Of a stretch of DNA of 32,914 bases, positions 14,149 through 23,007 are shown piece after piece. Position 1 is the first letter of the stretch, and every line of letters starts with the position of its first letter. Source of the stretch: Oscillospiraceae bacterium (GTDB lineage Bacteria > Bacillota > Clostridia > Oscillospirales > Acutalibacteraceae); contig WRED01000024.1 in NCBI GenBank assembly GCA_009779495.1, forward strand, positions 1-32,914, given 5' to 3'. The position numbers and the translations under genes were made by a program. The notes beneath the pieces were generated by a model. It had not been told where the DNA came from, ran no database searches, and saw only the letters and a list, made by a program, of their open reading frames with translations.

Positions 14149-14712
14149 TTAACCTAAACAGATAAATATAAACGCGGCCAGCGCAATGTTGAACAGCACT
14201 GTCAGCCCGTAACGCTCCAGCACCGATCCGGCTTTCATGACAGCCGCCGGTATGAAGAAAAGGACCTTGGCCGCTCCGCCCGATTTACTTTCGCCGCCGT
14301 AAAGCAGCTCCCGCGCGTGGGATATGTCGTCCCTATACGGGAAAATGTTGCACATCATCGACGCGCCGAAGTAGAGCAAAACACAGTAGAAAACAAACAT
14401 CGGGTTCTGCGTCTGTGACTGCGCGTCGGTAAAGCCCACGCCCAAATAGCCCAGCGTCATCAGCGCGGCGGCGTAGGAGCCAAGCCCGAAAAGGAAATTC
14501 AGCAGTCCCGGCAGGAAGCACACGAAAAAGCTTTTGGCGGCACTCTCGGGCGGAAGCATATAAACATGCCCGCTCAAAAGATTGTTTGTCACGTACTTGT
14601 CGGCCTCATAAATTTTCACCTTTAACAGGCGGCAGGTAAGATGCTCAAAAAAGCCTTTCATGAACGCGCCGGGAAACGTCAGCCACTTCGATATGACATA
14701 GATTGTCTTCAT
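14149..14712 (-). CDS. Uncharacterised polytopic membrane protein
   Basis: The 187-residue protein has an amphipathic N-terminus (WLTFPGAFMKGFFEHLTCRLL) and several hydrophobic segments: about 62-78 (FFVCFLPGLLNFLFGLG), 79-95, 105-123 and 168-187 (VLFNIALAAFIFICLG). No catalytic motif is seen. Similar small proteins with a CFLPGL-NF segment occur in Clostridia without known function. It overlaps the upstream TPR-like gene by four bases (ATGA) and is thus its operon partner. Confidence 0.7.
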   Translation of the reverse strand: MKTIYVISKWLTFPGAFMKGFFEHLTCRLLKVKIYEADKYVTNNLLSGHVYMLPPESAAKSFFVCFLPGLLNFLFGLGSYAAALMTLGYLGVGFTDAQSQTQNPMFVFYCVLLYFGASMMCNIFPYRDDISHARELLYGGESKSGGAAKVLFFIPAAVMKAGSVLERYGLTVLFNIALAAFIFICLG

Positions 14713-16205
14713 TCCGCTTCACCCGTTCCTTTCATGAAAATATCCTGCACGGTGACCGAACCGGCGCCGAGCCTTTGTATCTTATCCGGCGTCATCATAC
14801 CGTTTTGAATCAGCAGCATGTTCATCTCCCCATACATCTCGTCGTCCTCCGCGAGCAGGGCGCTTATCATCAAGGCATAAACGTATTTGGCCGTCAGATT
14901 TTCATCCATAACATAGTTTTCTGTCAAACGGTCATGCGCCCCGTCGACGTCGCCTTGCAGGAGCATGATGATCGCGAACTCACGTTCCATGGCAGGATTT
15001 TGCTCCATGTTGTTCATGGACATGTCATATAACTGCATCGCCTCGCCGAACTTGCCGTCCATGCGCAAAACGGACATCGCGTCGGCGACGGCGGACGGGT
15101 TGGTCCTGTCCTTTTTGATCAGCTTCTGGCACACCGAAAGCGCTTTCGCGAAGTCGCCCGACTCCTTATACGCCGCTATCGCGTCGGCCGCGTACAGCCA
15201 CATCGCGTCGGAATTCATCTCGATCACTTTTTCGATGTGCGAAAGCCGCGTCTCAAGGTCGGCATTCGTCATCTTCGCCGCTTCCATCCTGAAATATTCC
15301 ATGATATAGCCGGGATAGCTGCCCTCCGCCTCAATGCGGGCAAGGATCGCGAGAAGATCGGAGAAATTCACGTCATCCTCTGTCTGAACATTCTGGAAGT
15401 ACAGCTCGTACTCCTCGTTCATCCTTTCAACGGCGGCGGCGATCCCATCGTACTCCTTTTTGATTCCCCGCAGCAAAAAAGGCACTTTTTTGTCCTCGTA
15501 GTAACGCTCCAGATACTGTCCGCTGACGTAGGGGCCGTTCAGCTCGTTGATGGCAAGGAACTGCCTGGCCAGCGTATTGTTGCCGCTCGTGAAAAAGGTA
15601 TAGGGGCTTATGCCTGCGGACGGCGGCGCGGACAGCATGTTCAGCTCGGCGGACTTTTCATATGCTTCCGCATAGTATTCGTAGCATTTCGCCAGTTCCT
15701 TGCGGCTCAAGGCGACGTCGCCCTTGAAAACCGACAGCGCTATCGGGTAATTCACCAGCACAGTCAGCGCGCCCGTCATGGAAACGAGCATCAGCAGAAA
15801 CGCCAAAATGAACTTCCCAAAAGAAATCGGATACCTCTTTATTTTTCGCTCGCAGTCCTCGCAAAGCTCCGTGAACTCCGGCACCTCCTGCTCGCAGCGC
15901 GCGCAGTAAAACTTTTCGCCCTCGTCCTCCGCGTCGTCGGCGGGAGTCTCCTCCGTGATGTCCTCCAGATCCTGAATCAGGACGTCCGCTCCGGCAATTT
16001 CCCGGGTGAAATCCGATTCTTCGGCTTCGTTTGATTCAGTCTCGTCGGCTTCGGCAGCTTGGGTTTCCGTCTCGTCGGCCTCGACGGCTTCGGTTTCGGC
16101 TTCGACGGCTTCAAGCTCGACAGTGTCCGCTTCATCGGCGGACGTGTCAACCACGGGATTTACGTCCTCCGGCTCAATTATCGGGTTCAGATTTTTTTCA
16201 TCCAA
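14709..16205 (-). CDS. Zinc-ribbon, single-TM protein with TPR-like C-terminal half
   Basis: The N-terminal 100 residues are very acidic (Glu/Asp/Thr/Val-rich, partly repetitive as AVEADETET). A zinc ribbon follows (CARCEQEVPEFTELCEDC), then a membrane helix (FGKFILAFLLMLVSMTGALTV, given as FILAFLLMLVSMTGAL), and a helical outer or inner domain with TPR-like spacing (DMSMNNMEQNPAMEREFAI, LLQGDVDGAHDRL). The proposed start is TTG at 16205 because GAGGAG lies eight bases upstream; a GTG at 16214 is too close to that site. It is followed by the small membrane protein gene with a four-base overlap. No known function; perhaps a membrane scaffold. Confidence 0.72.
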   Translation of the reverse strand: MDEKNLNPIIEPEDVNPVVDTSADEADTVELEAVEAETEAVEADETETQAAEADETESNEAEESDFTREIAGADVLIQDLEDITEETPADDAEDEGEKFYCARCEQEVPEFTELCEDCERKIKRYPISFGKFILAFLLMLVSMTGALTVLVNYPIALSVFKGDVALSRKELAKCYEYYAEAYEKSAELNMLSAPPSAGISPYTFFTSGNNTLARQFLAINELNGPYVSGQYLERYYEDKKVPFLLRGIKKEYDGIAAAVERMNEEYELYFQNVQTEDDVNFSDLLAILARIEAEGSYPGYIMEYFRMEAAKMTNADLETRLSHIEKVIEMNSDAMWLYAADAIAAYKESGDFAKALSVCQKLIKKDRTNPSAVADAMSVLRMDGKFGEAMQLYDMSMNNMEQNPAMEREFAIIMLLQGDVDGAHDRLTENYVMDENLTAKYVYALMISALLAEDDEMYGEMNMLLIQNGMMTPDKIQRLGAGSVTVQDIFMKGTGEAE

Positions 16206-16260
16206 ATTGTTCACTCCTCTGTCTTATGCAGTACGTTTCCCACACGTTAATTCTCAATTC

Positions 16261-17298
16261 TCAATCGAACACAACCGTTTTCCCCGTCCGCGCCGATTCA
16301 TACACGGCATTGACGATCCGCACGCTCTTGATCGCTTCAAGCGGCATGATCTGCGGGTCGTGGTCGTCCCTGACAGCGTTTATCATGTCCTCGACCATGG
16401 AGGTGTGTCCCGTGCAAAGCGTCGGGTCAAGCGCCGCCGCCGCGCCGTTGCCGCTGTAACGCTCAAGCATCTCGGCTTCCTCGTTTTCCCGGGCGTCGTT
16501 AAACTTCCACAGGGTTATCTCGTCGGAATCGGCCTCGATGGAGCCGTTCGAGCCGTAAATTTTTATGCCCGTGTTCAGTCCGGGATACGCACAGGTCATG
16601 CTGACAAAGGTCGCAACGGCGCCCGACTTGAACTTGATCAGGGACGCGGTCATGTCCTCCGTCTCAATATCGTGGCTGTACACGCCCATCTGCGACGTGA
16701 CGCTTTCCACGTCGCCCATGAGCCACTGCATTAGGTCGACCGTATGCACGGCCTGGTTCATCAGCGAGCCGCCGCCGTCCATTTCCCAGGTGCCTCTCCA
16801 GCCGCCCTCGTCATAATATTTCTGCGTGCGGTACCATTTGACCTCAAAGTCGCCGTAGATCAGCCTGCCGATACGCCCGCTTGTGATGGCCTCGCGGATG
16901 GGCGCCATGTCGGCGTTGTTGCGGTTTTGGTGGATAACCCCGGCCTTTTGGCCCGTGCGCACGCGCGCCTCCTCGATCTTCATCGCGGCCTCAACCGTGA
17001 TGTCGATGGGCTTCTCAACCAGCACGTGCTTACCCGCCTCCATCGCCTTGACCGCGAACTCCGCGTGCATCGCGCTCGGCAGACAGATGCTGACCACGTC
17101 GATGTCGGGATTTTTCAGCATCTCGTCAAAGGACAGGTACGTCAGCGTGCCGGGATGCTCCGCCGCCGCCTTGTCCAGCTTTTCCTGGATCAGATCGCAC
17201 ACCGCGATAAGATCAGCGTTTTCCGACTTCGCCGCCGCGTGCATATGCGCCGTTCCAACGCCCAAACCGACGACCGCATAACCAACTTTTTTGCTCAT
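16261..17298 (-). CDS. Gfo/Idh/MocA family oxidoreductase
   Basis: The 345-residue protein has an N-terminal Rossmann fold with VVGLGVGTAHM (about 9-19), the conserved VEKPIDIT segment with the EKP lysine (about 92-99) and a C-terminal domain with GGSLMNQAVHTVDLMQWL. Family members oxidise or reduce sugars, inositols or their derivatives with NAD(P). GGGAGG eleven bases upstream of the ATG supports the start. It is 15 bases downstream of a second member and follows a PTS EIIC gene, so the three likely act on one carbohydrate. Confidence 0.92.
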   Translation of the reverse strand: MSKKVGYAVVGLGVGTAHMHAAAKSENADLIAVCDLIQEKLDKAAAEHPGTLTYLSFDEMLKNPDIDVVSICLPSAMHAEFAVKAMEAGKHVLVEKPIDITVEAAMKIEEARVRTGQKAGVIHQNRNNADMAPIREAITSGRIGRLIYGDFEVKWYRTQKYYDEGGWRGTWEMDGGGSLMNQAVHTVDLMQWLMGDVESVTSQMGVYSHDIETEDMTASLIKFKSGAVATFVSMTCAYPGLNTGIKIYGSNGSIEADSDEITLWKFNDARENEEAEMLERYSGNGAAAALDPTLCTGHTSMVEDMINAVRDDHDPQIMPLEAIKSVRIVNAVYESARTGKTVVFD

Positions 17299-17313
17299 AA
17301 GAAAATGTCCTCC

Positions 17314-18291
17314 CTATATATTGAATTTTATTCCCAACTTATTCCGAGCCGTATCAATAATCGAAACAGCCCCGGCTGTCCACTGATTGAAGCGCGGCAT
17401 TTTTTCGCCGCGTATCTGCGCCGCGAAATCAATCAGCTCATACGCCATATCCGGCAGCGCGGGCGATGCGTCAACCTCAACCCGTTCGCCGCCGCGCAAA
17501 GCCAGCGTGAGCTTTTTCGGGCGCGACACGCTGTCAATGAGAATGCTTCCCCGCTCGCCCTGTATCTGGCTGGGCAGAACGCTGTCCGTGATCTTCGAGT
17601 AGATCAGTTCAGCCAGCATGTCCGGGTACTTGAGCAACAGCGTCCCCTCCCCGTCTATGCTCTTCGGCAAAAACAGTGTTTCCCCTGAAACGCTTTGCGG
17701 CACACCGAACAGCATCACCGCCATGTGGACGCAGTATACGCCGATGTCCATCAGCGCGCCGTTGTGCAGCTCCGGCACGAAAGCGTTTTCTAAAACGCCG
17801 TTTTTGAAAGCGTCGTAGCGCGACGAATACTGGCAAAACGTAAAGGCCGCGCGGCGCACGGGTCCGATTTTCGGAATAAGCTCCCGTATCGCATGAAGCG
17901 CCGGGGTGTGGGCGGGCACCATCGCCTCCATAAATACAGTACCGCTTCTTTCGGCGGCGGACAATATCCTGTTCAGGCTTTCAACCGACGCGGCGGCGGG
18001 CTTTTCGCACAGCACATGCTTTCCAAAGGACAGCAGCTTCACCGACTGCTCCTCGTGGCAGACGTTGGGCGACGCCACATAGACAAAGTCGATATCGGGA
18101 TCACGGCAAAGCGCGTCAAGGCTTGTGTACACCCTGTCCGCGCCGTGCTTATCGGCGAACGCGCGTCCCGTCTCCTCTTTTCTTGAGTACACGCCGCGCA
18201 GGCGTATCCCATTAACCGCGCGGGAGGCCTCGATGAGCCAGTCCGCGACGAAATTCCGCCCGATGACGGCAAAGGTTAAATCCTTTTTCAT
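17314..18291 (-). CDS. Gfo/Idh/MocA family oxidoreductase, dihydrodiol dehydrogenase-like
   Basis: The 325-residue protein has the N-terminal FAVIGRNFVADWLI segment, YVASPN, the CEKPAAAS motif (about 95-102) and NGALMDIGVYCVHMAVMLFG, as in the dihydrodiol-dehydrogenase-like branch. The nucleotide loop is short of glycine (IGRNFV in place of GxGxxG), worth noting but seen in this branch. It lies between the EIIC gene (nine bases upstream) and the other oxidoreductase (15 bases downstream). The substrate is unknown; two different members in one operon suggest sequential oxidation and reduction of a sugar. Confidence 0.9.
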   Translation of the reverse strand: MKKDLTFAVIGRNFVADWLIEASRAVNGIRLRGVYSRKEETGRAFADKHGADRVYTSLDALCRDPDIDFVYVASPNVCHEEQSVKLLSFGKHVLCEKPAAASVESLNRILSAAERSGTVFMEAMVPAHTPALHAIRELIPKIGPVRRAAFTFCQYSSRYDAFKNGVLENAFVPELHNGALMDIGVYCVHMAVMLFGVPQSVSGETLFLPKSIDGEGTLLLKYPDMLAELIYSKITDSVLPSQIQGERGSILIDSVSRPKKLTLALRGGERVEVDASPALPDMAYELIDFAAQIRGEKMPRFNQWTAGAVSIIDTARNKLGIKFNI

Positions 18292-18300
18292 GTGACCTGA

Positions 18301-19389
18301 CTATACTTCCAGCTTCATGTCGCCGTCCTTTATGATCCCCTTGCGGCGCATAAGCGCGTAGACGACATAGGACAAAACGGCGGGCAGGACAACATGCACC
18401 GCAACGATTTGCGCGATCACGACGCCCGCGCCCATCCCGGCCGCTCTCATTTCCTGATATGACATAAGCGGGCCGATGATCCCGGACGTTCCCATGCCTG
18501 CGCCCGTCGCGTTACAGGTCATGCCCAGAATCCCCGCCGATATCGGGCCTGTTATCGCGCTGGCGACGATTGGCGGAATCCAAATCAAGGGTTTCTTTAT
18601 GATATTTGGCATCTGAAGCATGGATGTTCCCAGCCCCTGCGCCACAAGTCCGCCAAACTTGTTGTCGCGGAAGCTGATGACAGCAAATCCGATCATCTGC
18701 GCACAGCAGCCCGCCACGGCGGCGCCAGCCGCGATACCGGACAGCCCCAAAATCACGCTGATGGCGGCGGAGCTTATGGGTCCTGTCAGAATAATGCCCA
18801 TGATGACCGCCACGATCACGCCCATTAAAAGCGGCTGCTGCCCCGCGCCCAAGTTAATAAGATTTCCTAAAGAGGCCATTAGTTTAGAGATCGTGGGACC
18901 TACCAGCAGTCCCACGGCCGCGCCCGATCCGATTGTTACCAGCGGCGTAAGCAGAATATCAATCTTTGTTTTGCCCGCGACAAGGTTCCCGACTTCGGCG
19001 GCGACGAACGCCGCGACAAACGCGCCCAAGGGTTCTCCCGGCCCAATCAGGCTGACCGCGCCGTCAACGATAACCGTCCCGGCGATGATCCTCGCGGCAA
19101 ACGCGCCGACCATACCGGCGACGGCACAGGAGGCCGTCACCAGCGGCGAGCGCTTGAATTTATACGCGACTCCCACGCCGATTCCCGCGCCCATCAGCGA
19201 CTTGGCGATTCCCGCCGCGCTCGCGATGTAGCCGCCGGCCGCACCGCCGAACAGCGTGCCGACCTGCGCGAGTATCGTCCCGATGATCAGCGTACAAAAA
19301 AGACCGAGCGTCATGCCGGACAGCCCGTCAATAAATGTGTGGTTGAGATAGCCTTTTACGCCCTTTAAGGCGCCTTTTTCTTTGCTCAT
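18301..19389 (-). CDS. PTS EIIC-type membrane transporter (PfoR-like)
   Basis: The 362-residue protein is almost entirely hydrophobic with Gly/Ala-rich helices (LGLFCTLIIGTILAQVG, LLMGVIVAVIMGIILTGPIS). TGPISAGILGMTCNATGAGM and GTSGIIGPLMS are typical of the PTS_EIIC_2 family, whose members include the protein long annotated as perfringolysin O regulator PfoR. No EIIA or EIIB gene is present in the window, so it may work with unlinked PTS proteins or not as a PTS permease at all. A TTGACA-17-TAGTAT promoter lies 50-80 bases upstream. It is first in an operon with two Gfo/Idh/MocA oxidoreductases. Confidence 0.88.
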   Translation of the reverse strand: MSKEKGALKGVKGYLNHTFIDGLSGMTLGLFCTLIIGTILAQVGTLFGGAAGGYIASAAGIAKSLMGAGIGVGVAYKFKRSPLVTASCAVAGMVGAFAARIIAGTVIVDGAVSLIGPGEPLGAFVAAFVAAEVGNLVAGKTKIDILLTPLVTIGSGAAVGLLVGPTISKLMASLGNLINLGAGQQPLLMGVIVAVIMGIILTGPISSAAISVILGLSGIAAGAAVAGCCAQMIGFAVISFRDNKFGGLVAQGLGTSMLQMPNIIKKPLIWIPPIVASAITGPISAGILGMTCNATGAGMGTSGIIGPLMSYQEMRAAGMGAGVVIAQIVAVHVVLPAVLSYVVYALMRRKGIIKDGDMKLEV

Positions 19390-19438
19390 GATAATTCGAT
19401 TGTCCTTTCAAAAAACATCAAAAATATTTATTCAACTT

Positions 19439-19467
19439 ATACTAATACAATCGGCGCGTTTTGTCAA
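19439..19467 (-). promoter_or_regulatory. Promoter of the EIIC-oxidoreductase operon
   Basis: TTGACA (19462-19467), 17 bases, then TAGTAT (19439-19444) on the minus strand. The -35 overlaps the stop codon of rlmB, so no terminator separates them and read-through from rlmB is possible. Confidence 0.55.
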
Positions 19468-20228
19468 CTATTTCTTTGCCGCGCGATCTCAAACATAATA
19501 ATCCCCGCCGCGACGGACGCGTTCAGCGAGTTTATTTTCCCTTTCATCGGCAGGGACACCGTGACGTCGCACTTTTCCAAAACCAGCCGGCCGATCCCGT
19601 GCCCCTCCGAGCCGATGACCAGCGCCGCCGGGCCGCGCATGTCTGTATCGTGCCATGACTGCCCGCCCGTTTCCGCGCCGTACACCCATACGCCGCGCTT
19701 TTTCAGCTCGTCAAGAGCCGCCGCGATGTTCGTCACCCTCGCGACAGGCACATACTCAAGCGCACCCGCCGACGTCTTTGCCGTAGCGAATGTGAGCGAC
19801 GCGGAACGCCGTTTCGGAATGATGATCCCGTGTACGCCCGCCGCCTCCGCCGTGCGGATGACCGCGCCCAAATTGTGCGGATCCTCCAGCCCGTCGCACA
19901 CCACGATGAACGGATCCTCGCCGCGTTGCGCCGCCAAAGCGAAGATATCCTCCACCTCGGCGTATTTGTATGACGCCGCGATAGCAATGATACCCTGGTG
20001 ATTTCCGTGGCCGCACAAAAAGTCCAGCTTTTTCGGATCGACCTCCTTGACCACCACGCCCGCGTCACGGCACTCGGCCAAAATCCGGCCGATAGAGCCG
20101 CTTCGGTCACCCCGGGCCACGCTCACGCTGTCTATGTCCCGCCCGCCGCGCAGGGCCTCCGCCACCGCGTTGCGGCCGATGATGATGTCTTTGTTTTGAT
20201 TTTGGCTGCGGTCGCCGTTTATGTCCAT
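19464..20228 (-). CDS. rlmB: SpoU/TrmH-family 23S rRNA 2'-O-ribose methyltransferase
   Basis: The protein (254 residues) has an N-terminal L30e-like substrate-binding domain (IIIGRNAVAEALRGG, about 15-29) and the knotted SPOUT methyltransferase domain with its three motifs: DPHNLGAVIRTAEAAG, VIGSEGHGIG and SLPMKGKINSLNASVA. This set is that of RlmB, which methylates G2251 of 23S rRNA using SAM; the related YacO/TrmH proteins are the alternative. The start at 20228 is chosen because AAAGG lies seven bases upstream; a GTG two codons earlier falls on that site. Confidence 0.92.
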   Translation of the reverse strand: MDINGDRSQNQNKDIIIGRNAVAEALRGGRDIDSVSVARGDRSGSIGRILAECRDAGVVVKEVDPKKLDFLCGHGNHQGIIAIAASYKYAEVEDIFALAAQRGEDPFIVVCDGLEDPHNLGAVIRTAEAAGVHGIIIPKRRSASLTFATAKTSAGALEYVPVARVTNIAAALDELKKRGVWVYGAETGGQSWHDTDMRGPAALVIGSEGHGIGRLVLEKCDVTVSLPMKGKINSLNASVAAGIIMFEIARQRNS

Positions 20229-20255
20229 AGGCACCCTTTCTTTCTTGTTTTCTTT

Positions 20256-20264
20256 ATTATATCA
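20256..20264 (-). promoter_or_regulatory. Extended -10 element for rlmB
   Basis: TGATATAAT on the minus strand (TGn plus perfect -10) lies about 28 bases ahead of the rlmB start codon. The -35 is weak. Confidence 0.55.
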
Positions 20265-20337
20265 CATATTGCTGTGCTTTTACAGGCTTATTTTGTTAAT
20301 TTTTTCGAGCGTAACTTCCACAATTTTACAGCGCAAT

Positions 20338-20370
20338 TTGACACGCTTCACATACGCGCGGATGTATACT
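20338..20370 (+). promoter_or_regulatory. spoIIE promoter of Spo0A-dependent type (21-base spacer)
   Basis: TTGACA (20338-20343) and TATACT (20365-20370) are separated by 21 bases, too long for ordinary sigma-A promoters but the same spacing known for the Spo0A-activated spoIIE promoter of Bacillus subtilis. TTTGACA (20337-20343), overlapping the -35, differs by one base from the inverted 0A box TTCGACA; TTCGAGC at 20304-20310 is a weaker second match. Confidence 0.6.
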
Positions 20371-20408
20371 GTATTGTATAAATTGTACAAAAAGGAATTG
20401 TTGCCGTC

Positions 20409-22745
20409 ATGGAAAAAGTACAGGAACATACCGTCAATCCGGCTAAAAAATCCCTCTCTCTCCCCTCCGGCGTCACTTTTATTTTTCTCCAGCTTTTATG
20501 CCTCGCCGCCGGGTTCGGCCTTGGCAGAACCAAGCTGTTCGGATGTTTGCCGTCCTTCGCCGTCTCTTTCGCGGCGGCTATGCCCGGCAGGTTTTTGCTG
20601 GCGGCGGTGCTGGGCGGAGCCGTCGGGGCGGTCTCGACGGCAGACGAGCTCACCGCCATGATCCTGGGCGCGGCCGCCGTCGCCGCCGCCGGGGCCATTA
20701 ACCGCGCCGCTTCCCGTCTGACGCGACTGCGTGAAACGCACGCCTTTTCCTTTTTTGCCGCGCTGCTGTGCTGCGCCGCCACCGGCCTGACGGTTCAGTT
20801 CGCGGGCGGTTTTTCCGTAAACGCCGCCGTTCTTTTTTTGTGTGAGGGCGTACTGTCGGGCGGCGCGGCATATTTTCTCTCCCGCAGCATGTCGCTTGCT
20901 TCCATGCTTAAAAACAATGTGACCCTGAGCGCCGCCGAGGTCTCCGGCTTCATGATCTGCGCCTGTATTTTGCTGACGTCTCTGTCTACATTTTCTTTTT
21001 CTGGAATCATGCCCGCGCGTATTTTAGCGTCACTGCTCATCCTGACCTTGGCTTTCGTGTTCCGCGAAACGGGCGGCGCGATCGCGGGAGTCTGCATGGG
21101 CGCGGCTCTGGAGCTGACGACGGGTCCCGGCGGGCTTGCCGGCGCGATGTCGTTGGGCGGGCTGATCGGCGGCGTATTCGCGAATGTGGGACAAATTCCC
21201 GCCGGACTGGCCTACGTCGCGCTGGCCGGACTGTACGCCGTCATAACCCGAACGTCCGGCAGCGTGGCCGTCCTGACGGAGTCCGCCGCCGCCGCCGTAC
21301 TCTTCATCGCCGTGCCCAAGCGTTACCCCCTGATGCTGAAGCGCTTTTTCCGCGCCGACCAGCTTTTCGCCGGCACGGCTCCCAAAAAAGCCTCCGCGGA
21401 CTCGTCGGCCCTGCGCCTCAGGGCCGCGTCCGATGCCATTGCCGACGTGTCAACGTCTGTACAGAAATTTTCGTCGGACATCAAGCGGTTCACGGAGCCG
21501 GACGTGAAAAACATGTACGCGTCCGTGCGCGAAAACGTCTGCGCCGGATGCGGGCTGAACGCGCACTGCTGGAGCAACTGCCGGGACGAAACCGCCCTCG
21601 CGTTCGAGTCCATCGCCTCCCTGCTTCGCCGAAACGACTACATCACGCCCGAGCAGTTCGACCCGTCGTTTCAGGAGCGGTGCGTGTGCAAGAGGGAGAT
21701 CGCGGGCGAATTCCTGCGCGCGCACCGGGCCGCGCTTGAACTGCGGGCGTCCTCGGAACGGGTCGGGCAGATCCGTGAGGTCGTCGCGGACCAGTTCGGC
21801 TTCGTATCCGACATCCTGTCCGACATGTCGGCTGAACTGGAGCACAGCGGGCAGTTTTCTTTCGCGAAATCAAAAAAAGTCTCCGAGGCGCTGCGCTCCT
21901 TCGGCATCGACGTGTCGGACGTAACATGTTTTGAGGACAAGCATGGACGGCTGATGATCACGGCCCTGGCCCGGAATTTCGATCCGCAGATCAACAAATC
22001 GAAGCTGGCCGCCGAGGCGGGCAAGGCCGCCGGGCGCAGGCTGTGCATTCCCTGCGTATCCGAAAACGGCGGAGGGTGCGTCGTCAGTTTTTCGCAGGAA
22101 TCCGAGTACCGCACACGGGTCGGGGCGGTACAGACCGCCTGTGACGGTGACGGGTACTGCGGCGACTTTTTTGAGATATGGGGCGACGGGCATGGGCGCC
22201 ACATCCTTGTCCTGAGCGACGGCATGGGCACGGGCGGGCGCGCCGCCGCGGACGCCGAAATGACGACCGGGCTTTTCTGCGACCTTGTCCGCGCTGGCAT
22301 ATCCTTCGACTGCGCACTGCGGATCGTCAACTCCGCTCTGCTCGTCAAGGGCGCGGACGAGTCGCTGTCCACACTTGACGTGACCTGCGTCGACCTGTAC
22401 AGCGGCCGCGCGGAATTCATGAAAGCAGGCGGCGCCGCTACTTTCGTCCGTAAAAAAAACAAGGCCGCGCGGCTCGAGCTTTCGGCGCTTCCGGCGGGCA
22501 TATTGCGCGATATCGAGTTTGAAAAGGCAAGCGCGGAGCTTTCCGCCGGGGACATCATCGTCATGGTGTCCGACGGCGCACTCAGCGGCAGCGACGCGTG
22601 GCTCCTCAGCGAGCTGAAAAATTACGGCGGCAGCAACGCGCAGGAACTGGCCGACATGATAGCGGAGCAGTCGCGCAAACGGCGCGGCAAAACGCGCGGG
22701 GACGATGTTACGGTGCTGTGCTGTATTCTAGATGCTAGACGGTAG
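20409..22745 (+). CDS. spoIIE: Stage II sporulation protein E (PP2C-type phosphatase)
   Basis: The 778-residue protein has about ten membrane helices in its first 320 residues, a central regulatory part with the cysteine cluster CAGCGLNAHCWSNC (about 378-391), and a C-terminal PP2C-type phosphatase domain with LSDGMGTGGRAAADAE (about 600), NSALLVKGADESLSTLDV and VMVSDGAL, which hold the metal-binding aspartates. In the family it localises to the polar septum and dephosphorylates the anti-anti-sigma factor SpoIIAA, freeing sigma-F in the forespore. Length is close to the usual 800 or so. AAAAAGGA lies 12 bases before the ATG. The promoter spacing fits Spo0A control. The gene is monocistronic. 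Confidence 0.95.
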   Translation: MEKVQEHTVNPAKKSLSLPSGVTFIFLQLLCLAAGFGLGRTKLFGCLPSFAVSFAAAMPGRFLLAAVLGGAVGAVSTADELTAMILGAAAVAAAGAINRAASRLTRLRETHAFSFFAALLCCAATGLTVQFAGGFSVNAAVLFLCEGVLSGGAAYFLSRSMSLASMLKNNVTLSAAEVSGFMICACILLTSLSTFSFSGIMPARILASLLILTLAFVFRETGGAIAGVCMGAALELTTGPGGLAGAMSLGGLIGGVFANVGQIPAGLAYVALAGLYAVITRTSGSVAVLTESAAAAVLFIAVPKRYPLMLKRFFRADQLFAGTAPKKASADSSALRLRAASDAIADVSTSVQKFSSDIKRFTEPDVKNMYASVRENVCAGCGLNAHCWSNCRDETALAFESIASLLRRNDYITPEQFDPSFQERCVCKREIAGEFLRAHRAALELRASSERVGQIREVVADQFGFVSDILSDMSAELEHSGQFSFAKSKKVSEALRSFGIDVSDVTCFEDKHGRLMITALARNFDPQINKSKLAAEAGKAAGRRLCIPCVSENGGGCVVSFSQESEYRTRVGAVQTACDGDGYCGDFFEIWGDGHGRHILVLSDGMGTGGRAAADAEMTTGLFCDLVRAGISFDCALRIVNSALLVKGADESLSTLDVTCVDLYSGRAEFMKAGGAATFVRKKNKAARLELSALPAGILRDIEFEKASAELSAGDIIVMVSDGALSGSDAWLLSELKNYGGSNAQELADMIAEQSRKRRGKTRGDDVTVLCCILDARR

Positions 22746-22796
22746 ATGGTAGATGGTAGATGCGGTTAGGGTAAGTACTCCGCGAATTTTTTGCTT

Positions 22797-22867
22797 AATA
22801 AAAATCCACCGACGCAGCCGGTGGTATTTCAGATGCGCCTTAAGGCGCATTACGAATCTGGCATCTG
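22797..22867 (-). mobile_element. Right-end structure of an IS200/IS605-type element (remnant)
   Basis: AATAAAAATCCACCG followed by CCGGTGG forms a hairpin, next to the perfect palindrome ATGCGCCTTAAGGCGCAT (22833-22850) and a further CAGATG/CATCTG pair. Subterminal hairpins of this kind flank IS200 transposase genes on their 3' side, and the transposase remnant lies next to it on the minus strand. The 15-base arm is identical to that of the terminator hairpin at 32521. Confidence 0.55.
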
Positions 22868-22877
22868 CGAAAGATTG

Positions 22878-23002
22878 TTACTTGCTGCCCGTAAACGGGT
22901 CTACTACTCTTTTAGTGTTATCTGATCTGAAACTTGATCTTCTTGTAATTGATTCTGGATGTATTCAGCTATCTTTTTTGCATTTTTTCCTGCTGCAGTA
23001 AC
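22878..23002 (-). pseudogene. C-terminal remnant of IS200/IS605 TnpA transposase
   Basis: The minus strand encodes GKNAKKIAEYIQNQLQ, then EDQVSDQITLKE, and, after a one-base deletion that makes two TAG codons (22901-22906), VDPFTGSK and a stop at 22878-22880. This is the well-known end of the IS200-type TnpA family, including the helix with the catalytic Tyr (AEYIQNQ). The N-terminal two thirds are missing; the match breaks at about 23003 where an inverted repeat begins. It is clearly non-functional. Confidence 0.8.
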
Positions 23003-23007
23003 ACACT

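Noticed and set aside
22741-22763. Short GGTAGAT tandem repeat at the end of spoIIE considered as a CRISPR or VNTR
   Set aside because: Only about three units of seven bases, no spacers and no cas genes; at most a slippage tract.
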